NCBI RefSeq assembly: GCF_963422355.1 | Contig: NC_085094.1 | Span: 2,310,649-2,374,648 of the forward strand | Reading direction: 5' to 3' | From: Corticium candelabrum | Lineage: Eukaryota > Porifera > Homoscleromorpha > Homosclerophorida > Plakinidae | Length of the DNA: 64,000 nucleotides | Shown: positions 10,850-22,780 of the stretch, piece after piece | Position numbering within the stretch: the stretch's first letter is position 1 | How the letters are laid out: each line of letters opens with the position of its first letter | Notes under the pieces: model-generated | What the model was told of the DNA's origin: nothing | The model's input: only the letters and a program-made list of their open reading frames with translations | Database searches by the model: none | Program-made: the position numbers and the translations under genes

Positions 10850-11477
10850 TCTCGACTTTTATTGGCGAGCGAAGCGAGCCTCTCTCTTGTCATGTCAATT
10901 GAGCTCAAGATATATTATATTTATATATTTATATATCTATATATTTACTAGCATACATGACCCGTCCTTCGTATGGGCAAGATACTGTAGTGTAAAGATA
11001 GGTCTGTGGACACGTCACGTGCAATCTTTGTTGCGAAGTCCCGGATGTGCTGAATAAATTCTGATGTTGTTCTTCGCGCTTGTTTCGATAGAAATCGACA
11101 CACTCCCGGTGTAGCGCATGCTGCAGAAAAAAACGTGTAGGTTGGATTTGGTGCAAATGCAATCAGAATTTGGAGAGAAATGAAAGCGCTAGAAGAGTAA
11201 GTTTCGTCAGCAAGAGATATTGGATTGCTCGAAGCTTTGCGAAGGACGACGGTGCATACAGTCTACACAGGACTGGTGTGGACGTGTGTTCAATCGAACT
11301 GGAATATGTAGCGTTTGCTTCGTCGAGAAATTTTACGCGGGGTCGACCCCTCGAGAGGGGACCCGGTGCATAAATTTTTTAATTTTGTTACGTAAACTTT
11401 CCTCTGTGCGTTCCGAGTGTGCCTGCTGATTTCGGTTGCAAACGGACAAAAGACGTGGCCGCCAAACGCGAACACAC

Positions 11478-11542
<65 letters not shown>

Positions 11543-11700
11543 CACACACACACAGACAATTTGAGCTTTATATGTAAGATATATTTATATATTTATATGC
11601 GTGCGTCAGCACTTGTCATATGGATTTACGGCAAAACAGAAAGACGGATCAACAAAACGACGATGCCAGATGAATGAAATTTTGACTCCGTAACATATGC
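10850..11700 (-). repeat. Inverted partial copy of the 1.8-3.8 kb repeat family
   Basis: Bases about 10855-10930 match the reverse complement of the 62-bp unit at 3619-3740 plus AT-rich sequence. Bases 11580-11700 match the reverse complement of 2140-2260 (ATATGCGTGCGTCAGCACTTGTCATATGGA). The GTCGACCCCTCGA(G/A)AGGGGAC motif recurs at 11341-11362. The middle (10940-11470) is a different sequence with no recognised gene. Confidence 0.65.
11473..11556. repeat. (CA)n microsatellite
   Basis: A long, almost pure CA run. The apparent Cys/Val- or His/Thr-rich frames across it are artefacts of the repeat. Confidence 0.95.
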
Positions 11701-11894
11701 GCTAGAGAAGACTTTGGGTATGCATGGGAAAATGTAATGATTATGTGATTTGATGTAGTAGATACAGCCTGTTGCATAATTACTGAAACTATTCTTGAAG
11801 AATAATTTTTTGCCAACCTAGAATTTAGCGCTATGTCAACCTATAGAATGGTTTGAAGTACTGTACTGTGGTGAAAGTTACAGCTCCTTTCCAA

Positions 11895-12073
<179 letters not shown>

Positions 12074-12125
12074 TGCTGCTGTCATGACAAACTTTTTCTG
12101 CTTTCTAGGAGCTGTAGCCAATTAA

Positions 12126-12848
12126 TGCATGGCACACAACGAATTTCTTGCAAAAATTAGCGGATACTGAGCAAACTATATACGTGCATGTGTTTTTGTC
12201 TACTTGAAGCATACAGAGGAATTGCATGGGAGTTGGGTGTGAGGAAACTTGTGATGGTAAGTAAATTGGCAGTGCTTTATATCTTAATAAAAGCCACGTG
12301 GTAAAAGTTACAGCAAAAGTACACGTAGTAGAGTACTGCCAACATAGATCCAACATGTTCAGTTGATTTGGAAGTGTAATATATATATATATAGAAGATG
12401 CAGGTGTATGTTTTTATATGAGATGCATGAAAAACTTGAGAAATGTTTACCTTTGTAGCTATCTCAGATTATCTCAAAGTAGATGGTGTTATTTCTCTCT
12501 TTAATTAAGGTCATTTTTGATGTACTCTACATCCATTTTTATAGGATGAACCCACAGGAATTTGTAGATTTTGGTGCTACCCTAAGATACACATCAAGAT
12601 GGCACAACACGTATTACATTACTAAGGTTGCTTGTTTTTAAGTAGTAAGTTTGTGAATGTATTAACTGACAGACTCTTTCTCTTTTTTTTGCCTCTTTGT
12701 TTTCCCTCTTAAATTTCCCTTTATCCTTTCCCCATATTCTTTCCTGCTTCCCCCCTTTCTCTTTTACCTCGTTCTCTCTCTGTTTTGCTTTTTCTTCTAA
12801 CAACTGATGAGCTATTCTATATATCAATAACTCGTATGCCATATGTCG
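12126..12848. other. Intergenic sequence, nothing recognised
   Basis: This stretch includes a pyrimidine-rich tract (12672-12790) that gives a Lys/Glu-rich frame on the minus strand. No gene or RNA was recognised. Confidence 0.35.
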
Positions 12849-13662
12849 TTATGCCCCTCCGTGATGGGCAAGTGGGGTCTTTGCCCCATCTGGGCGCCCA
12901 CCAACCCAGCAAGTGAGCCCAGCAGGGTACATATTTCTGTTTAGTTCACTCAGCGATCAATGACTAGCTACTTTGATCAGGTACTTTGCCTACATTACGG
13001 TGACCTTGAATAAGCGCGCTCAGTGATATCAATAACCACAAGGAAAGCGCTGAATATCATTGTGAACAGAATGTTAGAAAGACTACAGAAACTCCCCAAC
13101 GACTGAATTGAGTCATAGCGTCATGGACAAAGCTAGAGAAACATGAGAAGGAAAGGTAGACAAGTTTCGTAACTGTCATCACTGGAGTTTGAACCCCCAA
13201 ACCTTGGAGTGGTAGCCATTGTCACTAACCACAAAGCTATGGCGGTGACTTTAGTATTAAACCATATGCGTAATTGAGATTATAGTACTAGTGGTTTAGT
13301 GTTAGCAGCAATGGTTTGGAGGTTCAAATTATGAAACTTGTCTGTCTTTCTGTCTCATGTTTCTCTAGCTTTATCCATGAGGCTATGACTAATTTCAGTC
13401 GTTGGGTAGTTTCTGTGTTCAGGCGAACAGTTTGTTGACGATGACGTTCAGCGCTTTCCTGGTGGTCATTTATATCCACTATGCTTGCTGGTCACGAGTT
13501 TGTGGTCACTGTAATGCCTTCAATCTATATTGAATTGGCTAGTTATTGATCATCGTGTGGACTACACAGAAACATGTACTCTGCTGCGCTCACCTGCCGG
13601 GTTGGTTACCGCCCAGATGGGGTTAAAGACCCCATTTGCCCAATATGAAGGGGCTTAGCAAC
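12849..13662. mobile_element. Fold-back element with arms of about 390 bp and tRNA-like ends
   Basis: The two halves are diverged reverse complements along almost their whole length. The left end ATGCCCCTCCGTGATGGGC pairs with the right end (GCCCAATATGAAGGGGC). Further paired landmarks are GGGTCTTTGCCCC, AGCGCTGAA, TCATGTTTCTCTAGCTTT and the sequence around 13180-13240. On the minus strand, 13250-13183 reads GCTTTGTGGTTAGTGAC and then GGTTCAAACTCC, close to the A and B boxes of an RNA polymerase III promoter. The right arm has a worn copy near 13286-13325. An inverted pair of tRNA-derived SINEs or a fold-back transposon would both fit. Confidence 0.7.
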
Positions 13663-15983
13663 ATAGATAAGCTCTCGACACACGCAGAGTAGACTGTAGT
13701 ATAAGCATTATTGACTTTGTCAGAACCAATTGTAATCATTGTTTCAACTCTGGGTCAAAACCTTTCACAATAATTGCATCTTGTATTACAATCATTTCTG
13801 CAACTTATTTTGGAGCTTTTCAATTTGTAGACGGTACTGTGAGACAGTTTGTACAGCTATAAGCATTGTAGTGGAAGCCAATATTTGTATAGGAATAATC
13901 AGCTATTGGGAATATTCAGTGATTGCAACTGTAAACATACATTGTCACAGTGTCATTGCTTTTTTTGAATATCTTAGTGATAATTTCTCAATGCTAATCT
14001 GATGTGTTGATTTTGTACTTTGTAGAAATCTTGTATTGACCACGATGATGAAGAGTTCAAGTGCTCATTGGACACTACAATCAAATCTGAAGATTACTGT
14101 AATTTGATCAATGTATGCTAGGTTTGTTTACCGTGATTTTAACTGTACAATGTTTCTAGCTGCTCCAGATGGTCATATGTTTGTTGGCAACCAATGCTAC
14201 AGCGTTAAGGCTAGCAGGCTCGCTGTGAGGCGAGTGGAAATGACTGCTTTGTCGCCGCAGCCAGCTTGTTTTAGGCCTCATGGACGTTTTGCCATCATTC
14301 CGTTTTGCCGGAAGTCCTTGCTACTTCAACTGTAAATGGCATCAAGGATGGCTCAAAGCATGCCCTTGATCCCAACCTTGTTGGAGCTATAAGGAGTGAG
14401 CAATTAACACTGGAATTTATGGATGCATAGAAAGACATTATTAATGATTGAAATTATTTTTAAAAAGATTAACATAATAAGTAGACGTTTGCATGCATGT
14501 GCAGTTTTATAGTTAGTTCAATCAACTTTATTTGTATCTGTATTAGGTCACTGTCCTCAACTATTTTGGGTGGGCAGCAGTAAAACCTGAAAGACTGTAT
14601 ACACACGGTAAATAAAGCCATGACTGATAAATGTATTGTCCTAGCTAAGAAGATGAAAAATAGGTAGTTGCATGTTTAGTTCGGTTGTGTTTTAATATAT
14701 TGAGAACTTTCACTGCGATTACACTGTGAGTCGAAGCGGACGTGTGATGAGTTCCAGCGAGTATACAATGAGCAGCTAGAGGTGAATCATCGCGTTGACG
14801 CGACGTGCAAGTCAGCGAAATCTCAAGGAAGCGCCACGTGTTATCGTCAAAATACCGTAGTAACTCACAGCGACTCGCTACCTTCTCGCTACTCTAGCGC
14901 TTCGAAGGTATCGCTAAACTCACAAGAATCTCCCAGCGTGCTCGCGGCGAGACTTTCTCCTGGGGTCAATTGTGTGATTTGATTACAGGTTGATATTAAT
15001 GATACGAGTACGCGACACACAGCGAGCACCGACTTTGCGCTGTTTCTTTGCGAAGTTGCGACTCAGACTGGTGAGATTTACTGGAAACTAGCTATAGGTC
15101 AGTGTTTTGATACCGAAGACTGTTGAAGTAGTACCAGAACTGTGCCGCATTTTACTGGATTTAGCGTAGATTGTAGAGTGACCTAGGCTAGAGTATCTTG
15201 TTGATATTGAGTTGCTAGCTCTTGTAGAACGTACTGTAGATATTCATAGTACGTTGAGTGTCTTAGTGGCGCAGTCTGTATATGTAGGTGGGGCCAGTCG
15301 CGACCTCGTGAGTACTGAGCGCATCCCTAGGAGATCATATTAACTACGCTAGGCAATTAGTTACTGCGATCAAGCCAACTGCTGCTTTTGTGCTGAAAGC
15401 GCCGAGTAGAACAAAACACGTCCAAAAGGATGGAGATCGCTCATTCTTCTCGTAATGTTACCGTTTAGCCACGCATGAAGGACCTAGTTTTGTGGCTTGG
15501 CTATTTCACTTCACATAGTAATCTACCTGTGGTTTTTATAGTCTTGCGGCTGCGAACGAGCAGCTTGAGGAGAACACGCGCTATGTTAATTAACGTGGTT
15601 TGTGGGTCAGAGTGGCAACGGTGGGTAGTGCTTAATTTCCATAATGCTAATGTGCATCGTGTTACGGTATTGTTTACCTTTGTTGCACTAATTGTGTGAT
15701 TTGATTTTTAATTTCAAACCAGCAGTTGGACAGCTGTTTCACAATATTTGTATTACACCTCTTGTGCATGGTTTTTCTTGCAATGCATGGCATGATATAT
15801 ACGTATATACAGTACTGTATACAAAGCAATCTAGTTTTATAGCTATACACAAATATACAGGTTTTAGGGTTGCGTGGCTTACACATAGTAGAAATTCGAA
15901 ACTTTAAAAACGCATAATTTTGTTTGTAATGTGATTGATGTCTTCTGGTTCAGCTCTAGAGTTCTTTGAAGCGGACCTGTAAA
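13663..15983. other. Sequence with possible unplaced exons
   Basis: The best candidate is 14026-14104: an acceptor (TTTGTAG), 26 open codons reading SCIDHDDEEFKCSLDTTIKS and more, then a donor (GTATGC). The next acceptor, near 14159, opens frames including PDGHMFVGNQCYSV, which is reminiscent of secreted Cys-rich or lectin-like domains, but the phases do not join cleanly. A third candidate starts after GTTTTAG at 14274. I could not assemble a gene. A GC-richer stretch at 14700-15070 contains repeated GCGA/TCGC motifs and resembles a decayed element. Confidence 0.25.
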
Positions 15984-16455
15984 ATGGATCAGCAAGTGAC
16001 CCTTAAAGACATCAGTGCCGTATCACACATCGCCAAAATACAAGCGGATTGGCCACAGTTGGCAGATACTCTTGATCCTGTCATGTTTAATGCGGGAAAA
16101 ATAGTGACGATTACTGAAAACAAGAGTTTGGTTGGGAGGTTTATGCAAGTAAAGTTTATGCTTGAAGCCTGGCGCAGTCATCATGCAAGCGATGCTACTC
16201 GGCGAAAACTGATTGAAGCTCTATGTGTACTCGGCTGGACCAATGAGGCTGTAAATATATTTGGCGACGCTTTGGTGACTCTCGTTAAAGAATATCGACC
16301 GTCCGATCATGCGATATCAGAATTTTCTGGTAGGCATAGAGCTTGGTGAAATCACATATAGCTACAGATAGTGTATTTTGATGTTATATATTTAGTGTCT
16401 GCTAGCACTACTGATCAGAAAAGTGAGCTTGCAACTCCACCCATTTTGTCTACAG
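15984..16455 (+). CDS. Death-domain protein, first two coding exons (gene incomplete)
   Basis: Exon 1 (15984-16329) starts at the second of two in-frame ATGs, the one just before the domain. Exon 2 (16396-16455) joins in phase 1. Residues about 5-102 show a death-domain pattern: an early helix (LKDISAVSHIAKI), the core Trp of ADWPQLADTL, then FMLEAWRSHHASDATRRKLI and EALCVLGWTNEAV. The Trp in W-xx-LA and the ATRRxLIxAL helix are typical of DEATH rather than CARD. Exon 2 adds a short Ser/Thr-rich linker and ends with a good donor (GTGAGC). No matching third exon was found, because the DNA after 16550 is a virus-like element. The gene may continue beyond it, or may have been truncated by it. 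It lies 6.6 kb downstream of the CARD-TIR gene on the same strand. Confidence 0.65.
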
Positions 16456-16555
16456 GTGAGCATTGCTTTTATTGCCATTGCACTGCTTATTGTACGCCTT
16501 TTAAAAAAAGGAGAGTTGAACGTACGACTTTAAAAACAACATTTACAGTGTAGAT

Positions 16556-18285
16556 CTACAGAAATCCCGACAAGAGACAATACCTGGGTCTACCTGACTA
16601 CCCCGCTTGGTATTCCAAACTAAAAGGTCAGTACTCTCTTTTCCTTAAAGAGTGGCAATCATGCAACGCACATCCCGAAAGCGAGGCATGACCACCATTG
16701 CCGACTGGCTGCTGTTCTACAACGACCTCGATGTCGATCCATTTCTAGAAGCACTCACCAAGATGAGAAAATTCTATCATGGGTATGAAGTCGACATCAT
16801 AAAAGGCGCAGTCTCACTCAAGGTGTATCGCTCCAGTTCCTACTCCGAGGCACCCACCAACACCTCAAAGAACCCAACCTCGTGGCTCCTAAAATGTATG
16901 CCTACGGCATGCTAAAAGGTGCAGTCGTAGGTGGGCCAAGTCTTGTTTTCACAAGGTATTACGAAGCTGGGGTCACACGCATTCAATCACACCAATACGA
17001 CAATGCAAGCCTATTCCAAAAGGTTTTGGTCTACGACGCAAACTGTCTATACCATTTTACAATGGCCATGCACCTGTCCCACAAACCAGGAGTTGTGTGG
17101 CACTACGACAATTGCCAAGCTGATGCGCAGTACCTCGTCCAAAATCTTGTCCAAACCAATGGTCAAACCACCAGCAAGTTGTTCAGGTATGCATTGGTCG
17201 ACATCCGTGTCCCTCTCAATATCCACGATAAGTTCTCGCAGATGTCTCCACTATTCAAAAATTGGGATGTGCAAGAGGCCGACGTCCCCAAAAGATGATG
17301 GACTGTTTAAAACACACTGGCAGGAAATGTGTCAGCACCAGGTAGGTGTTGGTACCCTATCTGCCAACATGATTCTCCTCTATGCTTACCAACAATATAA
17401 TATCGACCACGATTTGGAGGTCACGGCTCAATACCGCAGCATCAAATACCAACTAAAAAGAGCTTCGAGTGGTTCGTCGAGCAATTGACAGCTGCAAGAC
17501 GCACAGGAGATGAAGACAAAGCCCAGGCTCTATTGGCTGTTGTATTCAAACTGCTAGGCAACAGCGCGTATGAGAAACTCATCGAAGCATTGGAGCGCCA
17601 AACCAACGCCACCTACACCAAAGACAAATTGTCGAGTCATGCGAAGGGCGTGGTCTGATGTCAATGGATATGATGAGATCGGTGACGCCTAGGAGTGGCA
17701 ATCCCGGAAGCCGCAGATCACCATCAGGAGAGCCTTTCAGGAGCACATCGTAGTTTATCAATTACCCAAACTACGAATGCTTGAGTTCTACTACGACTTT
17801 TTCGACAATTACGTGGACCGCTGGGACTTCGAGTTGATTCAGATGGACATCGACAACATGTACAAGGGTCTGGCCACAAAGACCTTAGACGAATCGGTAC
17901 GTCCAGAGATGATGAATAACTTCCAGGCTCATCGTCAAGAATAGTTGTCCTGGAACACTTGGAGCAACCGCACTTCCGGTCTCTTCAAACTAGAATTCGA
18001 AGAGTTGCGAGCCGTCGCCCTATTCATCAAATGCTACTATGTAGACGATGGAGCCGGGCAGAGACGTAAAGCCTCTGCAAAGGAATGAGCAAGAAGCTGA
18101 ACGACATTACCTGGTGGCGCTATGTCTCTACTCTCCACGGTCGAACCAACCGTGCTCAAAATAGAGGCTTCCAAATGGTGGCCGATTGCACAAAGACTTA
18201 CCTGCGAGACAAACTAGGTCTCAGCGCATACTATAACAACCGCCGTGTTCTGCCCAATGCCATTCACACAGGACCGATGCAATAA
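16556..18285 (+). pseudogene. Protein-primed DNA polymerase B remnant (Polinton/adintovirus type)
   Basis: Several adjacent frames together cover family-B, protein-primed polymerase sequence, in order: RGMTTIADWLLFYNDLDVDP (about 16690); GGPSLVFTRYYEAGVTRI then VYDANCLY (16930-17055), the Dx2SLYP-like motif A region; WFVEQLTAARRTGDEDKAQA then LLGNSAYEKLIEAL (17470-17600), the KxxxNSxYG-like motif B; and ELIQMDIDNMY (17835), where the usual DTDS of motif C reads DIDN. The end (18090-18285) contains LGLSAYYNNRRVLPNAIHT. At least four frame changes and internal stops break it. In living elements the enzyme replicates linear DNA from a terminal protein primer. This copy is dead. Confidence 0.75.
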
Positions 18286-19307
18286 CCAGTCAACCAATAT
18301 TAAGCCAAAGATATTTGATATTCCCGACTAGCCAGCCTCTACGCACCCATTTTATAAGATGGTGTTGGAGTTGAGGTAAGGAAGTATGTAAGACCTCCTC
18401 GATATCAGGAACTTCCAGGACGACCATGCGTCTGTGAGATAGCGACAGATGGATTAACATATCATCGACTGCCCGCTATTTCGACGGAGATCTGATATCG
18501 CTCTCAAATCTAGCAATTCCTTGGCTAGTTTATCGTTTATCTTTGAATACACAGACTCTAGAATCATCTCTTAATCATTTCTACCTTTTGGAATAGCCAT
18601 CTGCCGCTATCAAAGATAGCCCTTCATTACCCACGCGGCGGGTCTTCAAACTAAGGGGTGCACATTCTTATATATGGGAACCGATGCGTTAGTAATGACT
18701 GCTATACGATATACTATGTATACGGTTATATTTAGGTGTAAAACACGACCCCAGTGACAGCTCGATAGCCCGGGGGGCAGCCTGCTTTTTCAAATCCGAA
18801 CAAAGGTCCCCGAAAATCGCCTTTGAACCTTTTCATAGTACTTTCTACATAACTTATCCAGAATGGGAGGACGCATTCTGTGACGAGGTCGTCAAATTTG
18901 AGGTCAAAGAGCACAATATCCTCATTAAACTCTTTTCCTCGAAGACACCACGTCAATGAGTTCAACTCTTCTGATAGCTGGTGTAGGCTAATTGACATTC
19001 CTCCACCTTCTTAGGATAATTCTTCCTCATGGTCAGTGCGTGTAGAGTTACACCCAATCCGCTCACAGCGAGTGCAATGGAATTCACACAGACACCAAAC
19101 AGGGCACCCACAACCCCAGCCCACACGTGGTCATATGCAGCGCCAAGGCTTTGTGTTTGAAAGAAGTGAACAATTTTTTATAACACCAACATCTGTTGTG
19201 GTAAATGAGGTACAGTTGGGTGACTCTGAGCATGCGGATGTCACTCTCTGACAGATTGCCGTCGATGTGATTGAAAGTGATCGTTATAATGATCACTATG
19301 TATGAGG
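18286..19307. other. Interior of the Polinton/adintovirus-like segment, genes not recognised
   Basis: An 88-codon minus-strand frame (18998-18732) contains ISLHQLSEELNSLTWCLRG and may be a degraded structural gene. Other frames are short and interrupted. Related elements carry protease and minor virion genes between polymerase and ATPase, but no diagnostic motif was seen. Confidence 0.3.
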
Positions 19308-19736
19308 TTAGATAATCCACTCATCGGTTTCAGCGTAATTTGTATCATCGGCTGCCTTGACTATTTCATCTTTCGATGAAACACCACCAATTCTTGGTCG
19401 ATTTTGTTCAGCGCCTAAATCGATGCCAAGCTTACTCGCGGCCCTATTCAACACCCTAAGCTTTTCGAATTTACCTACATCGACACTAAGCTTACGGACG
19501 GTGTCATTCAACACCCTCAAAGCTTCTCGAATTTTGGCGAGCGAGCTTTGGTTTTCCGCTATAGCCAGAGTATTCTTATTCACTTTCCTCAGAAATTTAT
19601 CGATATTCTGATGGTGACCTTCCACAGTGGACAATCTCGTTGTAACCGGGTCCGATTCCTCCAACAATTTATCAATATTCTGATGGTCACCCATTATCAA
19701 CTGTCTATTTTCTCTTGCAAATTTCGTCCGTCCCAA
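19308..19736 (-). CDS. Coiled-coil protein within the virus-like segment
   Basis: An uninterrupted 142-codon frame. An internal repeat occurs near the start: HQNIDKLLEESDPVTTRLST and HHQNIDKFLRKVNKNTLA, about 27 residues apart. A second pair further on is KLSVDVGKFEKLRVLN and KLGIDLGAEQN. Heptad-like Leu/Ile/Val spacing predicts a coiled coil through much of the chain. It lies opposite in strand to the polymerase and ATPase. Small coiled-coil virion proteins are common in these elements, so a minor structural role is possible. It is the most intact frame of the segment. No homologue is named. Confidence 0.45.
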   Translation of the reverse strand: MGRTKFARENRQLIMGDHQNIDKLLEESDPVTTRLSTVEGHHQNIDKFLRKVNKNTLAIAENQSSLAKIREALRVLNDTVRKLSVDVGKFEKLRVLNRAASKLGIDLGAEQNRPRIGGVSSKDEIVKAADDTNYAETDEWII

Positions 19737-19831
19737 TTAGACGCAGCTTCTAACAATTCGACGTCCCGAATGATTCGGAGGAATTCGTCGATCTCCCTCT
19801 TCGTTCCAGCCAATTTTCCGACATTATGTGG

Positions 19832-19837
<6 letters not shown>

Positions 19838-19891
<54 letters not shown>
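19838..19891. repeat. (TA)n microsatellite
   Basis: A pure TA run of about 53 bases sits between the coiled-coil frame and the ATPase frame. Frames through it are poly Tyr-Ile artefacts. Confidence 0.95.
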
Positions 19892-19895
<4 letters not shown>

Positions 19896-19974
19896 AGGGA
19901 CCTCATCAATTTCGATGACGTACATCGAGACGCGTCGAGAGACAATTGGCATTTCCTACTCCTCCATTGCCATT

Positions 19975-20570
19975 ACATCATGGTTGGGCCGACGGGATGT
20001 GGAAAAACAACATTGACGTGTAATCTGTTGATGAGGTGGATGAAGCGCGACGAGTCGATCATTTACATTATCAATCCCGACCCAGATAAATGTCGATTGC
20101 TACAATACTTTTACGATTTCTTGGAGAATGAGGGAGTGGATTCGTCTTTCCAAATACTCGAACCTGAAGAGGTGATACTCATCGAGGAACTAGACGGTGA
20201 TACTAGCAAGCTGATCGTCTTTGATGATATCAAAATAGACAGCAGGCATATGGAACCCATCTAAGAGTACTTTTGACTGTCCAGAAATCGTAACTGCAAT
20301 TGTATGTACCTCACTCAGAGTTATTAAGACGTTCCTAAATACATTTGTCGAAATACCAAAGCCTTCTGTCTCTTCCATGTTCTAGAGAGCAAAGATATTT
20401 GACAGATAGCAGGCGATCACAACAACGCCATGAGCAATGAAGAGTTTGCCGATATCTATAGAAAGGCATCATGCGAATCCTACTCATTCATGCTTCTCGA
20501 CCAGACGAGCAATCATATACCAGAGATGTATTGTTGTGGATTCGATAAATTCTATCTACCGCGGTAACTA
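19975..20570 (+). pseudogene. A32-like packaging ATPase remnant
   Basis: Frame 19980-20264 begins MVGPTGCGKTTLTCNLL, a Walker A P-loop preceded by a hydrophobic strand. It continues with SIIYIINPDPDKCRLLQYF and has KLIVFDDI as Walker B near its end. A stop at 20264 and a frame change follow. C-terminal family sequence then resumes about 20410-20570, with DHNNAMSNEEFADIYRKA and YSFMLLDQTSNHIPEM. This order matches the FtsK/HerA-type genome-packaging ATPases of Polintons, adintoviruses and large DNA viruses. Next to the polymerase B remnant it makes a Polinton/adintovirus origin convincing. The gene is inactive as it stands. Confidence 0.7.
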
Positions 20571-21377
20571 GTTACGGCAACGACAATAACATTTTAAAAC
20601 AACTACTACGACCTACACCGGACTACAAAAAATCCTACCAAAGAGCTCCAAACCATGGTTGTCTTTCCACTATGGCTTGGGGTTGTATAGTTGTACCAGG
20701 GGATAATGATAAAGGAACCGACAATGGGGCCTTATCACCCTAACCTGTGATCAGACCTATAGACTTTGGTGCTGCACCCAGTGATGTGCTATATAGAAAG
20801 TCCGGCAACTAGCGGTTTCAAACGATATCAATATCGTCACTGTCTGCCCTATTGCGCAGAAGTTATTACAGAGTTTGAAAGCGCAAAGTCACCGCGAAGA
20901 GAGAGTAGACAGCTGTTGTCTCTGATTTTGACGTTAACGACGGCCGTTTTCGTTTGTACTTCTTTCGGTAGTGGGAGATAGGAGCCACGGCGGATCGGAT
21001 AGTAACGTGCAATGTGTAATTGAAACTTTGTGATACAATTCACCGTCCATCCGCTGACTTCGTTAGTAAAACCTTTATATCTAACGCTTCTGAGATCTCA
21101 TCAGCTGTAAGAAGTGACTCCATGTTACTTCTGAATGTGGGTTCCTTCTATTGCTCGACGCCTTGGGGAGTCTCTCTGTAAAGACGAACTTCTAGAAGCA
21201 GTGGGAATTTTACAGCGTTTAGTGATAGGATTTCCTCGACAAGTTTACAATGGATTTGTGAACGCGCGCTGGAAAGAAAGGACTGAGGGTCGTGTTGATC
21301 CTCTGGCACGTCCATCTGCCATTATCGCAGGAAATTACCTACAGCGTGAGGCATCTGCTTCTACTGCAGTGTAAGCA
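20571..21377. other. Intergenic sequence, one unrecognised open frame
   Basis: An 80-codon plus-strand frame (21135-21374) has normal composition (RRLGESLCKDELLEAVGILQ) but no recognised domain. It may be a gag- or integrase-like scrap or chance. The terminal inverted repeat expected for a Polinton end was not found. Confidence 0.3.
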
Positions 21378-21500
21378 GGGCGGGTTTTACACGTGGAGTT
21401 GGGGAGGATTTCACACGTGGAGCTGAAGTGGGCTTCGCACGTTGAGTTGGGGTACGTTTCACACGTGGAGCTAGAGTGGGCTTTACACGTGGAGTGGTAA
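21378..21500. repeat. Minisatellite with CACGTGGAG core, unit about 28 bp
   Basis: Four or five tandem units, each containing CACGTGGAG(T/C)T (one reads CACGTTGAG), so the E-box CACGTG recurs every 26-30 bases. The minus-strand frame gives a repeating KPTxAPRVK peptide, most likely a by-product. Confidence 0.75.
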
Positions 21501-21546
21501 CAACCACTGGTAGAAATGTCTCTCCTGTGAAAGGCATAGCATTCAT

Positions 21547-22340
21547 ATATACGTTTTCAAGGATATAATATTATGTCCTTAGTAAAACAAACTTGCCAGT
21601 ATTGAAATAGCACGATCCATCGCTGTATTATATTATAGAATAGTTATTTCTCTAATAGGGCGCAATTTCTTGACACTCCAAAAGATTGTCACACAAACGT
21701 GCTTATGTAAGTTATATTATTTGTCTAATACAGCAAAATTTGTTTGCGGTCCTAACAAAGAATATCACATAAACGTGCCTAGAGTACACATTTTTATCAC
21801 AAGGACAGAATTACGTTATCTACGCGGTGCACTGCTTTTATAGTTGACTCGCCCACGTGGAATTTTCTCCAAATTCCCCCAGTTTTCCTCAGATTGCCCA
21901 GTTTTCTCCACATTTTCTATAACTGGTCTGACTAATTTATTAACCGGTCCAACTGTTTTTGACCAGACTTATCTAAATTGCTATGACTTCCGAAGGTTCA
22001 GACCTACTTTCGGTACATTTCTTGAATACTTCCTTGTATATTTGGTTAAACATCTATTAGACATATGACATCTATAGTATGTACAAATCATCTCATACGA
22101 GTCAAAGGCGCCGAGGGGTGTGTGCGCCCTTGACAGAGCCGTGATTACCCACTGAGACAGTACAGAAAATTATGTGCTGGAAACAAACACAGGCGAACAT
22201 CGTTAAAGAACAGGGCACAATCTAGGAATACTAGACCATGAAAAATAGACATTCGTATTGGAGAGATCCAAGTGGTCAAAGAGGACGCTTTATAGGTGCG
22301 ACAGAAATGTATCATTCATTCATTCATTCATTCATTCATA
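21547..22340. other. Intergenic sequence, nothing recognised
   Basis: No gene recognised. A short (CATT)n run lies at 22313-22338. Confidence 0.4.
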
Positions 22341-22780
22341 TAGTACTGCTAGCAGCATCTACGAACTGGTGAAACCACTGATCAATATCCCCTAAACTGT
22401 AACCCGTCTGAAACATGTCATTCTTTTCACCAATCCGTATGTGATCCCTCCCAAGGCATTCTGTCTTACCACCTGGATTCTTTATTCTTTCGGTTTGACC
22501 ATGACGTGCTCCCGGCGTGACGCATTCTACCACCACTATTAGAACACATTGAAGTAAAGTCAAACTCACCGTTTATAGCCAGGAGCATCTACAAACTGCA
22601 GAGATCACTGATCGATATTCCCTAGACTGGAACCCGTCTGAAACCTGTCATTCTCTCTCCAATCAGTATATGATTCTTCCATAAGCATTGTATCCCACAA
22701 CCTGGATTCGGTTTGACAATTATGTGCAACAGGCGGGACGCATTCTAACCACCACTATTAAAGCACACAGAAGTAAAAAG
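22341..22780. repeat. Diverged tandem duplication, unit about 220 bp
   Basis: Bases 22349-22558 and 22577-22775 share GCATCTAC(G/A)AACTG, AACCCGTCTGAAAC, TGTCATTCT, ACCTGGATTC and GACGCATTCTA(C/A)C in the same order, at roughly 75-80 percent identity by eye. Confidence 0.75.

Noticed and set aside
11290..11677. Cys/Val and His/Thr repeat frames, similar ones at 39361-39824, 52943-53155, 56307-56564 and 61519
   Set aside because: Products of (CA)n/(GT)n microsatellites.
13183..13250. tRNA gene on the minus strand
   Set aside because: Only box-like motifs are present; no acceptor stem or anticodon arm could be folded by eye, and it is part of a repeated fold-back arm.
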